A DNA stretch of 64,000 bases from Calderihabitans maritimus (lineage in GTDB: Bacteria; Bacillota; KKC1; Calderihabitantales; Calderihabitantaceae): the NCBI RefSeq assembly GCF_002207765.1, contig NZ_BDGJ01000010.1, positions 18,405 through 82,404 on the forward strand, read 5' to 3'. The translations under genes were made by a program, and so were the position numbers. Positions within the stretch are counted from its first letter, which is position 1. Every line of letters begins with the position of its first letter. Below are positions 41,535-51,734 of this stretch, in pieces. Under the pieces are notes generated by a model. That model was not told the DNA's origin. It did not search any database and was given only the letters and a program-made list of their open reading frames with translations.

Positions 41535-42617
41535 ATGGAAAAAGCTGTTGTTAACAGATTGTCGCTTTTAGACCGTTTTTTGACGCTGTGGATCTTTTTG
41601 GCTATGGCCGCGGGCGTCCTGCTGGGGTATAATTTCCCGGGTATCGCAGATTTGTTGGATAGGCTGTCGGTGGGAACCACTTCCATACCTATTGCTATTG
41701 GACTGATCGTGATGATGTATCCTCCGCTGGCCAAGGTCAATTATAGAGAATTGGGCAAAGTATTTAAGAATCGTAAGGTGTTGGCCTTATCCCTGGTCCA
41801 AAATTGGATCGTCGGTCCAGTCTTGATGTTTATTCTGGCGGTAATCTTCCTCCATAATTATCCGGAGTACATGGTTGGGCTCATCCTTATCGGGCTGGCC
41901 CGGTGCATCGCTATGGTGATCGTCTGGAACAGCCTGGCTAAGGGCGATACTGAGTACGCGGCGGCCCTAGTGGCTTTTAACTCTATTTTTCAGGTAATCT
42001 TCTACTCTATTTATGCCTATGTCTTTATCACTGTACTTCCGGAGCTGATAGGTTTGCGGGGAATGGAGGTTCATGTTACCATTGGCGAGGTAGCCACCAG
42101 CGTGGCCATCTACCTGGGCATTCCCTTTGCCGCTGGTTTTATTACCCGGCTGTTTTTAGAACCGGCCAAAGGCAGGGAGTGGTATGAAAAGAAATTTATT
42201 CCCAAGATCAGCCCGTTGGCTCTAATCGCCCTGCTGTTTACCATCGTAGTGATGTTTTCCTATAAGGGCCAGTATATCATTAAGCTGCCCATGGATGTGA
42301 TTCGGGTGGCTATTCCGCTGTTAATTTATTTCGTGCTAATGTTTCTGGTATCATTTTTCATCAGTATGCGCATGGGAGTAAATTACGGACAGACTGCCAG
42401 TCTTTCTTTCACCGCCGCCAGCAATAACTTTGAGCTGGCTATCGCGGTCGCCGTGGCGGTGTTTGGAATCAATTCCGGGCAGGCCTTCGCTGCGGTTATC
42501 GGGCCATTGATTGAGGTGCCGGTGATGATCGGATTGGTCAATGTGGCCCTAGCCTTCTCCCGGAAGTACTTTGCGCCGGACGGCAGTTCCGTGGTTGACA
42601 CCGGCGTAATCCGCTAG
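41535..42617 (+). CDS. acr3: ACR3-family arsenite efflux permease
   Basis: 360-residue transporter with ten helices that exports arsenite. Family landmarks: [34 protein letters not shown], the conserved Cys in [21 protein letters not shown], and [37 protein letters not shown] precedes the ATG. No arsC gene is present, which fits a cell that makes arsenite by respiratory or abiotic reduction, or that has ArsC elsewhere. Confidence 0.93.
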   Translation: MEKAVVNRLSLLDRFLTLWIFLAMAAGVLLGYNFPGIADLLDRLSVGTTSIPIAIGLIVMMYPPLAKVNYRELGKVFKNRKVLALSLVQNWIVGPVLMFILAVIFLHNYPEYMVGLILIGLARCIAMVIVWNSLAKGDTEYAAALVAFNSIFQVIFYSIYAYVFITVLPELIGLRGMEVHVTIGEVATSVAIYLGIPFAAGFITRLFLEPAKGREWYEKKFIPKISPLALIALLFTIVVMFSYKGQYIIKLPMDVIRVAIPLLIYFVLMFLVSFFISMRMGVNYGQTASLSFTAASNNFELAIAVAVAVFGINSGQAFAAVIGPLIEVPVMIGLVNVALAFSRKYFAPDGSSVVDTGVIR

Positions 42618-42635
42618 GGAGCGTGAAATTTCGGC

Positions 42636-42922
42636 ATGGACGTGAAAATTTCTCCTGAAGCGGCAGAGCACATCAAACAGAAGGGTGGTCATCTGCTCAT
42701 TTTCTCGGGCGGTACAGCGGGTGCTGTGCGGGGTCGGTACCGGCGACCATGCTTGAGATGGGCCGGCCTCGCAACGCATCTGAAAATTACGAGACACGGC
42801 AAATATCAGGGGTTACAGTCCATTTAGAGCGTGAGGTGATTTCTTTTCCGGGAAAGGCAGAGATTACTTTCGAAAAGACGTTGTGGTGGAAAAATCTATC
42901 ATTAAATTACCGAGAAGAATGA
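42636..42922 (+). pseudogene. CC/Se-motif family protein with a one-base frameshift
   Basis: The first frame reads MDVKISPEAAEHIKQKGGHL and LIFSGG; then the meaningful sequence jumps to the -1 frame near 42705-42722: GCCAGSVPATMLEMGRPRN, then YETRQISGVTVHLE, and KAEITFEKTLWWKN, to a stop at 42920. Together these make an about 95-residue member of the family I know as CC/Se-motif (seleno)protein, which has CC or UC after a Gly. One missing base would explain the break; a programmed -1 shift or a sequencing error are alternatives. It lies 18 bp after acr3, so it was probably part of the arsenic unit. Confidence 0.65.
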
Positions 42923-42991
42923 AAGCGTTGTTTTTGTACTCTGTTGTCTGTTTTAAGCAAAAATCTTAATGTTTCCCGGTTGCTATTTTGT

Positions 42992-44560
42992 CTATAGGTT
43001 AAAAGTGAAGCGCGGATAAATGACCAGGTCAAAAGTTGCGCGGCCGGTTTTATTGACTATCACACGGGAAACAAGCTCACGAAGAAGCTTGTTCTTTAAC
43101 GTCTTGTCACCCGCCTTTTTATAGGCCTCAAGGAACGTTTTTATATTCTGCTTCATCACTAGCATGTCCTGCTCGCAGGTGTCCGCAGGCTCATGCTCAT
43201 TTTGTTTTTTGATAATCTTTTCCAACATATTCAGCTCTTTTTCAATTTCATCCTTCCGGCGGATAAACATTTCGTCATCGTATATACCGGCTTCGTATTT
43301 TTCGCATATGAAGTCGAGACGCCTTTTAAGTTCCGTTTTTTTCTTTTCAATGAATATATCGGTATCCACTGGAGCAGTCTCTTCTTTCTGGCGCGTGTAC
43401 TCTTCTTCAAAAAACTCTTTTAGTTTTTTTACATCAAACTTTCCCAGGGCAGCAAGGTATTTCAGTATTCCGGCTTCTACATCGCGGTATTTTACAAAGG
43501 TGCATCCAGGTGTACGACACCAGAGGAATTCTTTACGGTACATGCTTACTTCACCGTCTTTTCTCCTGTAGTGCTGGATGGAATACTGGCGGACCATGTG
43601 TCGGCCGCATTTTGCACATACCACCAGACCGGCTAGCTCACATGGTGAGAAGTCGAGCTTTACATTGGGCGTAGCTCGGGTATTTTTCAATTTTGCCTGA
43701 GCCAACTCCCATGTCTCCTGACTTATTATCGGTTCGTGGGCATTTTCGACCACGATCCATTCTGATTTTGGCCGGTCGTAATACTTGTTACCGACCCGCT
43801 TTTTGGTACGGTATTTCAGAGTACCCGCATAAACAGGATTTTCGATAATTCGTTTCACGGTTAAATAATTCCAACTGGCGGCTTTGCGGGGGGTAGGGAC
43901 TCCCATGCGGGTCAGGTAGGTTGCGATGGCACGAAATGATACGTCTTTCTTTGTGTTGTCGCCGTTTTCGAGGCCGTATACATACAGGGTGAATATCAGC
44001 CGGACGATCTGTGCCTCTTCCTCGTTTATCTCTAACCGGCCGGTACGGGAATTGAGCTGGTAACCAAAAGGGGCTGCTCCTACCACCCAACGGCCTTCAG
44101 CGGCAAGATTGTATTTGGCTCCGACAAGACGTTCTTTTATCATTTCAAATTCTTCCCGGGCCAGAAAAAGTTCAAATCTGATCTGCCGTGCGTCGGCGGG
44201 ATTTGCCGGGTCATAAATCTTGTACGGGGTAACTATATAGATCCTTTTTGATATGATCAAATCATAGATTTTTCCCATATCGCTGTAGGTGCCGCGACCG
44301 AGGCGGGGTATTTCTTTAACTGCCACTGCGTCATATTTTCCAGTTTCTATATCTTTCAGCACCTGTTGAAATACGGGGCGGGTTTCTATTTTGTCACCGG
44401 ATCCGATTTCTTCTGCTATATCGTAGATTATTTGCAGTTTGTCGAGGGCTTCAAGCATAATCTTTTTTTGGTTTGCCAGGGTATCTTCGCCTGTACGTTT
44501 TTCTTTTTCAATATCCTGGCGTGAACGGCGAAGGTAGCAAATAATACGTTTTATTTCCAT
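42992..44560 (-). CDS. Large serine recombinase (integrase/excisionase of the element)
   Basis: 522 residues: resolvase catalytic domain with nucleophile S13 in CYLRRSRQD, conserved GSGDKIETRPVFQQVL and VKEIPRLGRG; then the recombinase domain (PFGYQLNSRTGRLEINEEEAQIVRLIF), a zinc ribbon (CAKCGRHMV...CRTPGC) and a long coiled coil (about 385-470). This is the class used by skin, TnpX and phage phiC31-like integrases. It ends inside the element, facing away from the right end, 0.5 kb from attR. It should catalyse integration alone and excision with a directionality factor. Confidence 0.95.
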   Translation of the reverse strand: MEIKRIICYLRRSRQDIEKEKRTGEDTLANQKKIMLEALDKLQIIYDIAEEIGSGDKIETRPVFQQVLKDIETGKYDAVAVKEIPRLGRGTYSDMGKIYDLIISKRIYIVTPYKIYDPANPADARQIRFELFLAREEFEMIKERLVGAKYNLAAEGRWVVGAAPFGYQLNSRTGRLEINEEEAQIVRLIFTLYVYGLENGDNTKKDVSFRAIATYLTRMGVPTPRKAASWNYLTVKRIIENPVYAGTLKYRTKKRVGNKYYDRPKSEWIVVENAHEPIISQETWELAQAKLKNTRATPNVKLDFSPCELAGLVVCAKCGRHMVRQYSIQHYRRKDGEVSMYRKEFLWCRTPGCTFVKYRDVEAGILKYLAALGKFDVKKLKEFFEEEYTRQKEETAPVDTDIFIEKKKTELKRRLDFICEKYEAGIYDDEMFIRRKDEIEKELNMLEKIIKKQNEHEPADTCEQDMLVMKQNIKTFLEAYKKAGDKTLKNKLLRELVSRVIVNKTGRATFDLVIYPRFTFNL

Positions 44561-44790
44561 TGCTTATCACTCCGGGCAGATCCAGATGTTTTGGTATAAG
44601 GGATATATATTCACCGCATACCAAAATAATTCTTGGGTGTAGTTAGATAATCTTCCACTTATGAACAGCAAAACACGGTTTTCCCAGGGGAAGCATCCTT
44701 TTTATTCCAGAGGGTATAAGAAAACGTTCGCATTTCTTTTGCCCAAATAACTTATTACGGGATCTAAAAATCAATTTTCTTTAACCGGAC

Positions 44791-44813
44791 AGGCCTGGTA
44801 GACAGGCCTTTTT
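44791..44813 (+). terminator. Hairpin with T-tract upstream of the small end gene
   Basis: AGGCCT at 44791-44796 and 44804-44809 form a stem, followed by T residues. The region 44561-44837 otherwise holds only the AT-rich promoter area of the recombinase. The hairpin could end a short transcript or insulate the small gene at 44838. Confidence 0.5.
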
Positions 44814-44837
44814 GCATAAGTTTTAGGAGAGAGAAAG

Positions 44838-45032
44838 GTGATTCCGGTGGAGCCTGTGATGGAGTTGAAGTTTAAATGCGGTACGGTAAGGGTATACCCG
44901 CCCGAAAAACCTGCTACACAGGAAGATGAAAGGCGGCTCTACCGCGTGCTGCTGGAGTGTCTGGTCGAGAGGAAAAAGGAGAAGAATGAGAATACCGGAG
45001 AAGATATAATAAAGCAGGTTCCACTTAGTTAA
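44838..45032 (+). CDS. Small protein between recombinase and attR, possible directionality factor
   Basis: 64 residues from a GTG that follows AGGAGAGAG. The sequence is highly charged (EPVMELKFKCGTVRVYPPEKP, then RRLYRVLLECLVERKKEKNE), with one short beta segment and a helix. No family is recognised. Position is the main clue: the only other gene between the recombinase and the element end, divergent from the recombinase. Excision partners of large serine recombinases are often small, unrelated proteins encoded near the integrase; this is a candidate, without direct support. Confidence 0.5.
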   Translation: MIPVEPVMELKFKCGTVRVYPPEKPATQEDERRLYRVLLECLVERKKEKNENTGEDIIKQVPLS

Positions 45033-45051
45033 TTTTATTTTGTTTAAACTC

Positions 45052-45103
45052 TTGGTATAATCAATAAACATTTCCCGAAATGATCGTAGCTCATACCAAC
45101 GAA
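45052..45103. repeat. Right attachment site (attR) of the prkA element
   Basis: Core CGAA at 45076-45079, with prkA sequence resuming as ATGATCGTAGC at 45080. The inner arm 45052-45075 (TTGGTATAATCAATAAACAT and four more bases) is the partner of the left arm described at 28138-28189. Confidence 0.75.
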
Positions 45104-46111
45104 GCAGAATACCGGGCTTTTATCAGTAATAAGAAGAATGAGGCTTTGCAGTCTCGGATAATTGTAATGCCCATTCCTTATAACCTCAAGGTATCGGAGG
45201 AAGTAAAAATTTATGAAAAACTGATTCGTCAAAGTGCCCTGACTGACATTCACATAGCTCCTTATGCGTTGTGGGCGGCAGCAATCTTTTCCGTGCTGTC
45301 TCGGTTGAAGGAATCCAAGAAGCAGGGTATGGACCTGATTAAGAAAATGAAACTTTATGACGGTGAAAGCGTAGAAGGCTTTAAACAAAAGGACGTAGCG
45401 GAACTGCAGGCAGAAGCTGAAGGAGAAGGTATGAGCGGAGTAGATCCTCGTTATGTTATAAATCGGATCTCCAGTGCTCTGATAACTAAAGATACCAAAT
45501 GTATCAATGCTTTAGATATTTTACGGGCTTTGAAGGAAGGATTGGATCAGCATCCCTCTATAACTAGAGACGAAAGAGAAAAGCTTCTAAATTTCATCGT
45601 GTTGGCTCGCAAAGAGTACGATGAGGTAGCTAAGAAAGAAGTTCAAAGAGCCTTCGTTTATTCTTACGAAGAATCGGCCCGAACTCTTTTCGATAATTAT
45701 CTGGATAACGTAGAAGCTTATTGCAACGGGGTTAAAGTAAAAGACCCTATCAGCGGCGAGGAGCTCGATCCGGATGAAAAGTTGATGCGTTCTATTGAAG
45801 AGCAAATTGGAGTTACCGAGAATGCCAAAAAAAGTTTCCGGGAAGAGATATTAATTCGATTATCTTCCTACGCCCGGAAAGGGAAGAAATTCGATTATAA
45901 TTCCCATGAAAGATTGCGGGAAGCGATTGAAAGGAAGCTATTTGCCGATCTCAAAGATGTGGTAAAAATAACCACGTCTACCAAGACTCCTGATCCCGAA
46001 CAGCTCAAGCGAATTAATGCAGTTATTGATCGTTTGATTTCCAACCATGGATATTGTCCTATTTGTGCCAACGAGTTGCTTAAGTATGCCGGCAGCCTGT
46101 TAAATCGTTGA
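45080..46111 (+). CDS. prkA: prkA, 3' part (gene split by the element)
   Basis: The C-terminal 343 residues of PrkA, in frame with the first part: [36 protein letters not shown], and the PrkA C-terminal domain to [17 protein letters not shown]. The first ATG is the native codon at the junction, with no ribosome-binding site before it, so independent translation is doubtful. A TATAAT at 45056-45061 inside the element could still give transcription into yhbH and spoVR. Overall length with the 5' part is 631 residues. Confidence 0.93.
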   Translation: MIVAHTNEAEYRAFISNKKNEALQSRIIVMPIPYNLKVSEEVKIYEKLIRQSALTDIHIAPYALWAAAIFSVLSRLKESKKQGMDLIKKMKLYDGESVEGFKQKDVAELQAEAEGEGMSGVDPRYVINRISSALITKDTKCINALDILRALKEGLDQHPSITRDEREKLLNFIVLARKEYDEVAKKEVQRAFVYSYEESARTLFDNYLDNVEAYCNGVKVKDPISGEELDPDEKLMRSIEEQIGVTENAKKSFREEILIRLSSYARKGKKFDYNSHERLREAIERKLFADLKDVVKITTSTKTPDPEQLKRINAVIDRLISNHGYCPICANELLKYAGSLLNR

Positions 46112-46140
46112 GTAAATTCCCGTTGTTTGGGGGTGGCAGG

Positions 46141-47301
46141 ATGGATACCGGGGGCAAAAATTTTCTTATTTCCCGCGAAGATTGGTCTCTGCACCGTAAG
46201 GGATATCTTGACCAGCAGAGACACCAGGAGAAGGTCAAGGAAGCCATAAGAAATAACCTTCCGGACATTATTAGTGAAGAAAGCATCATTATGTCCGACG
46301 GCAATAAGGTAATTAAAATACCTATTCGTTCGCTGGAAGAATACCGGTTCCGGTACAACTTCCGCAAGCAGCAGCATGCCGGGCAGGGCGACGGCAAAAG
46401 CAAAGTGGGAGATGTGCTGGGTTCCGACCCAAAGTCGGGGGCGGATAAAGGGTCGGGGGCAGGGGATAAGCCGGGCATAGATTATTACGAAGCCGAAATT
46501 ACTTTAGATGAACTGGCCGAAATAGTGTTTGAAGAATTTACGCTTCCCAACTTGGAAGAGAAGAAAAAACGGGAGTTGGAGGATAAAGGTTATCGTTTCA
46601 ACGATATACGGAAAAAAGGGTTAATGAGCAATATCGACCGGAAGCGAACCCTTTTGGAAAACCTTAAGCGAAATGCCATCCGGGGCCGGCCGGGCATCTA
46701 TAATATAACGCCGGAAGATTTGCGCTTTAAAACGTGGGAGGTAACCCCGCGTTATGAATCCAACGCTGTGGTTTTAGCCATGATGGATACATCCGGTTCT
46801 ATGGGAACTTATGAAAAATATATGGCTCGAAGTTTTTTCTTTTGGATGGTTCGTTTTTTAAGAACCAAATATAAACAGGTTGAAATAGTGTTCCTGGCCC
46901 ATCATACCCAGGCTAAAGAAGTTACCGAAGAGGAGTTTTTCACCAAGGGAGAAAGCGGCGGGACCAAATGTTCTTCAGTTTATGAACTGGCCCTGAATAT
47001 TATTCATGATCGTTACCCTCCCCAAGATTACAACCTCTACCCGTTTCATTTTTCCGACGGAGATAATCTACCTTCAGACAATGAACGGTGTATTACTCTG
47101 GTTCGGAAATTGTTAACATTATGTAACCTTTTCGGTTATTGTGAGATAGTTAATCCTTACTACCGCAGCAGTACTTTAATGAGTGTTTATAAGCGGATCG
47201 AAGATCCTAAATTTGTAAAGGTTACTGTAAAAGAAAAAAGTGATGTCTATACTGCCTTGCGTATTTTTTTCAGCGATAAAGAGAAGGTAGCCGGACATTA
47301 A
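46141..47301 (+). CDS. yhbH: YhbH/YeaH (DUF444) protein
   Basis: 386-residue VWA-domain protein that works with PrkA and SpoVR. The N-terminal part ([35 protein letters not shown]) is family-typical, and the metal-ion-dependent adhesion site is [10 protein letters not shown] Gly/Ser/Lys-rich linker lies at about 90-115. The ATG at 46141 follows GGGGGTGG; the frame upstream overlaps the prkA end. Sporulation loci of Bacillus have yhbH under sigma-E; here no sigma-E site is proved. Confidence 0.92.
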   Translation: MDTGGKNFLISREDWSLHRKGYLDQQRHQEKVKEAIRNNLPDIISEESIIMSDGNKVIKIPIRSLEEYRFRYNFRKQQHAGQGDGKSKVGDVLGSDPKSGADKGSGAGDKPGIDYYEAEITLDELAEIVFEEFTLPNLEEKKKRELEDKGYRFNDIRKKGLMSNIDRKRTLLENLKRNAIRGRPGIYNITPEDLRFKTWEVTPRYESNAVVLAMMDTSGSMGTYEKYMARSFFFWMVRFLRTKYKQVEIVFLAHHTQAKEVTEEEFFTKGESGGTKCSSVYELALNIIHDRYPPQDYNLYPFHFSDGDNLPSDNERCITLVRKLLTLCNLFGYCEIVNPYYRSSTLMSVYKRIEDPKFVKVTVKEKSDVYTALRIFFSDKEKVAGH

Positions 47302-47318
47302 AGGTGGGTTAGGGAACA

Positions 47319-48704
47319 ATGGCTGACCAACAAATAAAACTACTGGAAAAGGCTATAAAGGAAATTCAGGACCAGGCGGAAAAGTTCGGCCTAGACTTTT
47401 TCCCCATGCGCTTTGAACTATGCCCGGCCGATATTCTGTATACCTTTGGAGCCTACGGCATGCCTACTCGTTTTTCGCACTGGAGCTTTGGCAAGGCTTT
47501 TTATCGTCTAAAAACGCAATACGATTACAATTTAAGCCGTATTTATGAACTGATAATTAATTCCGATCCTTGTTACGCATTTTTGCTGGATGGCAACTCT
47601 CTTTTACAGAATAAACTAGTGATTGCTCATGTTTTTGCCCATAGCGACTTTTTTAAAAACAATGTTCACTTTGCTCACACTAATCGGCAGATGGTAGAAA
47701 CCATGGCTGTACATGCACAGAGAATTCGGGAATACGAGTTCAAGTACGGGAGGAATGAAGTAGAAATTTTTCTGGATGCCGTTTTAGCTTTGCAGGAGCA
47801 TATAAATCCTTATCGGCTTATAAAAGAACCGGAAAGACAAAAGCCGGCAGAGGAAAACAAACCGGAAACTCCTTATGACGATTTATGGTCCTTAGAAGAC
47901 AAGGACGAACCAAAACTTCCCGTTAAAGAAAAAAAGTTTCCTGCGGAGCCCGAAAAAGATCTCTTACAGTTCCTGATGCAGCATGGACATTACCTGGAAG
48001 ACTGGCAGCGAGATATCATTGCGATGGTTCGCGAGGAAGTGCTCTATTTCTGGCCTCAGTTGGAGACGAAAATTATGAACGAAGGATGGGCCACCTACTG
48101 GCACGTTCGTATCATTAGAGCACTGGATTTAAGTGAGGAAGAGGCTGTAGAGTTTGCCAAGATGCATTCTCAAGTTGTACAGCCTTCCCGTATGAGCTTG
48201 AACCCGTACTTGTTGGGGATGAAAATATTTGAAAGCATTGAAAAGCGCTGGGATCAGGAAAATAAGGGAGAGAGCGGTAGAGAAAAGATTTTTGAGGTTC
48301 GAGAGCTTGAAAATGACATTTCTTTTATTCGCAATTACCTGACCGAGGAACTGGTGGAAGAATTGGATCTGTATCTTTACCAGAAGGTAGGACATGAGTG
48401 GAAAATAGTAGAAAAGGACTGGATCAAAGTAAGAGAAGGAATTGTAAACAAACTGGTCAACTGTGGCTACCCTTACATCGTAGTTGAGGATGGTGATTAC
48501 TTAGGGAAAGGGGAGCTATACCTCCGGCATTGCTATGAGGACCGGGAGCTGGATGTACCGTATTTAGAGAAAACTCTTCCTTACGTATATTTGTTATGGG
48601 GTAAGCCGGTTCACCTGGAAACAGTTATTGAAGGTACTACTATTCTGTTTACTTATGATGGGAGAAAGAACAGCCGGCAGATTTTGCGTAAGGACAAAAA
48701 GTAA
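47319..48704 (+). CDS. spoVR: SpoVR-family protein
   Basis: 461 residues, the usual SpoVR length. Landmarks: [33 protein letters not shown] near the start, [18 protein letters not shown], and [24 protein letters not shown], with His/Glu residues suggesting a metal site. In Bacillus it influences spore cortex formation. Third gene of the prkA-yhbH-spoVR unit, 17 bp after yhbH. Its expression may depend on the interrupted prkA transcript or on promoters inside the element. Confidence 0.93.
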   Translation: MADQQIKLLEKAIKEIQDQAEKFGLDFFPMRFELCPADILYTFGAYGMPTRFSHWSFGKAFYRLKTQYDYNLSRIYELIINSDPCYAFLLDGNSLLQNKLVIAHVFAHSDFFKNNVHFAHTNRQMVETMAVHAQRIREYEFKYGRNEVEIFLDAVLALQEHINPYRLIKEPERQKPAEENKPETPYDDLWSLEDKDEPKLPVKEKKFPAEPEKDLLQFLMQHGHYLEDWQRDIIAMVREEVLYFWPQLETKIMNEGWATYWHVRIIRALDLSEEEAVEFAKMHSQVVQPSRMSLNPYLLGMKIFESIEKRWDQENKGESGREKIFEVRELENDISFIRNYLTEELVEELDLYLYQKVGHEWKIVEKDWIKVREGIVNKLVNCGYPYIVVEDGDYLGKGELYLRHCYEDRELDVPYLEKTLPYVYLLWGKPVHLETVIEGTTILFTYDGRKNSRQILRKDKK

Positions 48705-48814
48705 TGAAAAAGCCCTTAACTAATATTTTTTTGTTTTAAACAAAGGAAAGTGTTGCTTTGTGTAGAAGATATTACTTTTAAAGATCCGTAGTACATAGCG
48801 TGAGGAGGCTTAAG

Positions 48815-50113
48815 ATGTACTGGAATGAAAAGTACGAGTGCATGCCCAGGGAACAGCTAGAAGAGTTGCAGTTGGAGCGTTTAAAAGCAACCGTGGAAAG
48901 AGCATATCACAACGTACCTCATTACCGCCGGTTGATGCAGGAAAAAGGGATTGAGCCAAGTGATATCCAGAGTTTGGAAGACTTGCGGAAACTCCCCTTC
49001 ACCACGAAAAACGACTTGCGGGAAAATTATCCTTATGGCATGTTTGCCGTCCCTCTCAGTGAAGTAGTGCGTATTCACTCTTCCTCCGGTACTACAGGAA
49101 AACCTACCGTGGTTGGTTATACCCGGAACGACTTGAATGTTTGGGCGGAGTTAATGGCGCGTTCTCTCACCTGCGGGGGAGCTACCAAGAATGATGTAAT
49201 TCATAATGCTTATGGATACGGATTGTTCACTGGCGGATTGGGAGTTCATTATGGGGCTGAGCGCATTGGGGCTTCCGTTATACCTATATCTGGAGGTAAC
49301 ACCAAACGCCAGGTCATGATCATGAAGGATTATGGGAGTACTATTTTAACCTGTACCCCTTCTTATGCTCTTTACCTGGCAGAGGTTATGGAAGAAATGG
49401 GGGTTAGGCCGGAGGACCTTAAACTTAAATGCGGCATCTTTGGAGCTGAGCCGTGGTCGGAAAATATGCGTAAAGAAATCGAAAAGAAACTGCCTCTTAT
49501 CGCCTTGGACATTTATGGACTCAGTGAAATTATCGGACCGGGAGTAGCCATGGAATGTCCAGAGAAAAACGGACTACATATTTTTGAGGACCATTTTATA
49601 CCTGAAATTATAGACCCGGTGACGGAGGAACCACTGCCGTACGGCCAGTTCGGTGAATTGGTCTTTACTACCATTACCAAGGAAGCCTTGCCCATGATCC
49701 GTTACCGCACCCGGGATATTTCTGCACTCTATAAGGAACCATGTTCCTGTGGGCGTACCTTGGTTCGGATGGCCCGGGTAAGCGGCAGAACCGATGATAT
49801 GCTTATTATCCGCGGAGTAAACGTATTCCCATCCCAGATCGAGAGCGTCTTGTTAGAGATTGGAGAGACCGAACCTCATTACCAATTAATTGTGCAACGG
49901 GAGGGTTCTCTAGATACCCTGGAGGTGCAGGTGGAAGTTTCCGAGAGACTATTTTCCGATAAGGTTCGCCGTTTGGAGGAGCTGGAGAACAAGATCCGGG
50001 CAGAGATAGAAAGCACCTTGGGAATTACAGTTAAAGTAACATTGGTAGAACCGAAGACTATTCAGAGAAGCGAAGGTAAGGCTAAGCGAGTCATCGATAA
50101 ACGGAGAATATGA
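48815..50113 (+). CDS. paaK: Phenylacetate-CoA ligase family protein
   Basis: AMP-forming ligase of 432 residues that makes phenylacetyl-CoA or another aryl-acetyl-CoA. The PaaK start ([22 protein letters not shown]), the phosphate loop [35 protein letters not shown] and the C-terminal [20 protein letters not shown] are all present. ATG at 48815 follows GAGGAGG. It is followed by an ACT-domain protein, a common pairing in anaerobes that oxidise aromatic amino acids through indolepyruvate:ferredoxin oxidoreductase (not seen here). Confidence 0.93.
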   Translation: MYWNEKYECMPREQLEELQLERLKATVERAYHNVPHYRRLMQEKGIEPSDIQSLEDLRKLPFTTKNDLRENYPYGMFAVPLSEVVRIHSSSGTTGKPTVVGYTRNDLNVWAELMARSLTCGGATKNDVIHNAYGYGLFTGGLGVHYGAERIGASVIPISGGNTKRQVMIMKDYGSTILTCTPSYALYLAEVMEEMGVRPEDLKLKCGIFGAEPWSENMRKEIEKKLPLIALDIYGLSEIIGPGVAMECPEKNGLHIFEDHFIPEIIDPVTEEPLPYGQFGELVFTTITKEALPMIRYRTRDISALYKEPCSCGRTLVRMARVSGRTDDMLIIRGVNVFPSQIESVLLEIGETEPHYQLIVQREGSLDTLEVQVEVSERLFSDKVRRLEELENKIRAEIESTLGITVKVTLVEPKTIQRSEGKAKRVIDKRRI

Positions 50114-50133
50114 ACAGGTAATGGGGGGTAAAG

Positions 50134-50571
50134 ATGATCATGAAAGTAAAACAGATTTCGGTTTTCCTGGAAAACAAGTCGGGAAGGTTGGCCGCGGTTA
50201 CCCGGGTATTAGGGGAAGAAGATATCAACATACGGGCATTGTCAATTGCCGACACTTCTGATTTTGGTATTCTACGCCTGATTGTAAATCAACCAGAGAA
50301 GGCATATAGAGCGTTGAAGGATCACGGTTTTACGGTCAGTATGACGGATGTAATTGCTGTAGAAATGCCTGACCAGCCTGGAGGGTTGGCCGAAGTCATG
50401 GCGGTTATGGAAGAGCATAACCTGAACATTGAATACCTTTATGCTTTTATTGGAAAAGTTCCTAACGGGGCTCTGGTTATTTTCCGAGTGGAGAATATAG
50501 ATGAAGCTTTAAAAATACTTGAGGAGAAGGGAATAACCGTCTTATCAGGAGAAAAAGTATACAGTTTATGA
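50134..50571 (+). CDS. Tandem ACT-domain protein
   Basis: 145 residues made of two ACT domains: VKQISVFLENKSGRLAAVTRVLGEEDINIRAL and VIAVEMPDQPGGLAEVMAVMEEHNLNIEYLYAFIG. Such proteins bind amino acids and often regulate the adjacent PaaK/Ior pathway. It lies 20 bp after paaK. No catalytic domain is present. Confidence 0.88.
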   Translation: MIMKVKQISVFLENKSGRLAAVTRVLGEEDINIRALSIADTSDFGILRLIVNQPEKAYRALKDHGFTVSMTDVIAVEMPDQPGGLAEVMAVMEEHNLNIEYLYAFIGKVPNGALVIFRVENIDEALKILEEKGITVLSGEKVYSL

Positions 50572-50619
50572 TGTTTTTGAAATATCTATTTTACTATCTT
50601 GGTAAGGGGAGTGTTAAAT

Positions 50620-51732
50620 TTGAGCAAATTGAAGTCTCTTGTCCGGGAAGCTATTGAAGAAATTAAGCCGTACGTTCCTGGTAAGCCTATTGAAGAAGTG
50701 GAGCGGGAGCTGGGGATAACCAATGTTATAAAGCTGGCCTCCAACGAAAATCCTTTGGGGCCCTCCCCTGAGGCCGTCGAGGCAATGAGAAACATGGCTG
50801 AAAAGGTACATATGTACCCCGACGGCAACTGTTATTATTTAAAGAGGCGGCTGGCCTCCATGTTTGGATTGACCAAGAATAACTTTATTATTGGGAACGG
50901 TTCGGATGAAATATTGAAATTAATAGCCGAGACTTTCATCAAAGAAGGCGACGAAGCTATTATCGCCAACCCGACTTTTTCCGAATATACATTTGCGACC
51001 CAACTTATGGGCGGGAAATGCGTGTATGTTGATCTAAAGGATTTCCGTTATGATCTCCCGGCCATGGCGGATCGTATTACTGATCGAACTAAATTGATAT
51101 TTGTGTGTAATCCTAACAATCCCACCGGTACCATTGTAACTGCCTCGGAAGTAGAAGATTTTATGCGGCGAGTACCAGAAGAAGTGATAGTTGTATTTGA
51201 TGAAGCCTACTGGGAGTATGTTACCAGTGAAGATTACCCGGATACTTTGGAATACGTCAAAAAGGGAAAGAAAAACGTTATTATTTTACGGACATTTTCT
51301 AAAGTATACGGGTTAGCCGGGTTGAGAATAGGGTACGGAATGGCCAATTCGGAATTGATCGAATGGATCAACCGGGCACGGGAGCCTTTTAACGTAAATT
51401 CCATTGCCCAGGCTGCAGCGTTGGCTGCTTTGGAAGACCAGGTACATGTTCGTAAGAGCATTAACATAAACAACGAAAGCAAGGAATGGTTATATCGGAA
51501 ATTGGAAGAAATTGGTTTATCATATGTACCTACTGAAGCCAACTTTATGTTAATCAATGTGAAACACGATTCGCGCCAGGTTTTTCAGAAACTGTTAGAG
51601 CGGGGGGTAATTGTTCGAACGGGAGATATATTTGGGCTTGATCAATACATTCGGGTAACGATTGGAACCTTGAACCAGAATGAGCGGTTTATTGAGGCCC
51701 TACAAGAAGTCTTGAAGGAGTTAGAACAATAA
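50620..51732 (+). CDS. hisC: Histidinol-phosphate aminotransferase
   Basis: PLP-dependent aminotransferase of class I/II, 370 residues. Motifs: KLASNENPLGPSPEAVEAM, FIIGNGSDEILKLIAETF, CNPNNPTGTI, DEAYWEYV, and the PLP lysine in RTFSKVYGLAGLRIGYG. The TTG at 50620 lies eight bases after AAGGGGAG and gives the standard N-terminus (KLKSLVREAIEEIKPYVPGK). It may serve histidine synthesis or, given paaK and ACT neighbours, aromatic amino acid transamination. Confidence 0.92.
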   Translation: MSKLKSLVREAIEEIKPYVPGKPIEEVERELGITNVIKLASNENPLGPSPEAVEAMRNMAEKVHMYPDGNCYYLKRRLASMFGLTKNNFIIGNGSDEILKLIAETFIKEGDEAIIANPTFSEYTFATQLMGGKCVYVDLKDFRYDLPAMADRITDRTKLIFVCNPNNPTGTIVTASEVEDFMRRVPEEVIVVFDEAYWEYVTSEDYPDTLEYVKKGKKNVIILRTFSKVYGLAGLRIGYGMANSELIEWINRAREPFNVNSIAQAAALAALEDQVHVRKSININNESKEWLYRKLEEIGLSYVPTEANFMLINVKHDSRQVFQKLLERGVIVRTGDIFGLDQYIRVTIGTLNQNERFIEALQEVLKELEQ

Positions 51733-51734
51733 TG

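Larger units (their letters stand above)
28166..45079. mobile_element. 16.9-kb large-serine-recombinase element interrupting prkA (respiratory/arsenic island)
   Basis: The left edge is defined by loss of prkA homology after codon 288 and the right edge by its resumption; both flanks share CGAA. The element encodes a large serine recombinase next to its right end and an eroded paralogous recombinase fragment next to its left end. Cargo, in order: sensor lipoprotein, kinase, regulator, Fe-S subunit, NrfD, molybdoenzyme, TorD, lipoprotein, CcdA, Sec-containing TlpA, polyferredoxin, two TatA, ArsR, ACR3, CC/Se-motif protein. Excision at the core would restore a 631-codon prkA. No phage structural genes are present, so this is a small integrative island, comparable in logic to the skin element in sigK. 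Whether it excises during development is inference. Confidence 0.9.

Noticed and set aside
28166..45079. Element as a prophage
   Set aside because: No capsid, tail, terminase, lysis or phage replication genes are visible; the cargo is metabolic.
45080..46111. Treating the 3' prkA part as an independent intact gene
   Set aside because: It lacks a ribosome-binding site and starts at the exact element junction. Its sequence is the C-terminal half of PrkA, and the N-terminal half exists in frame at 27302-28165.
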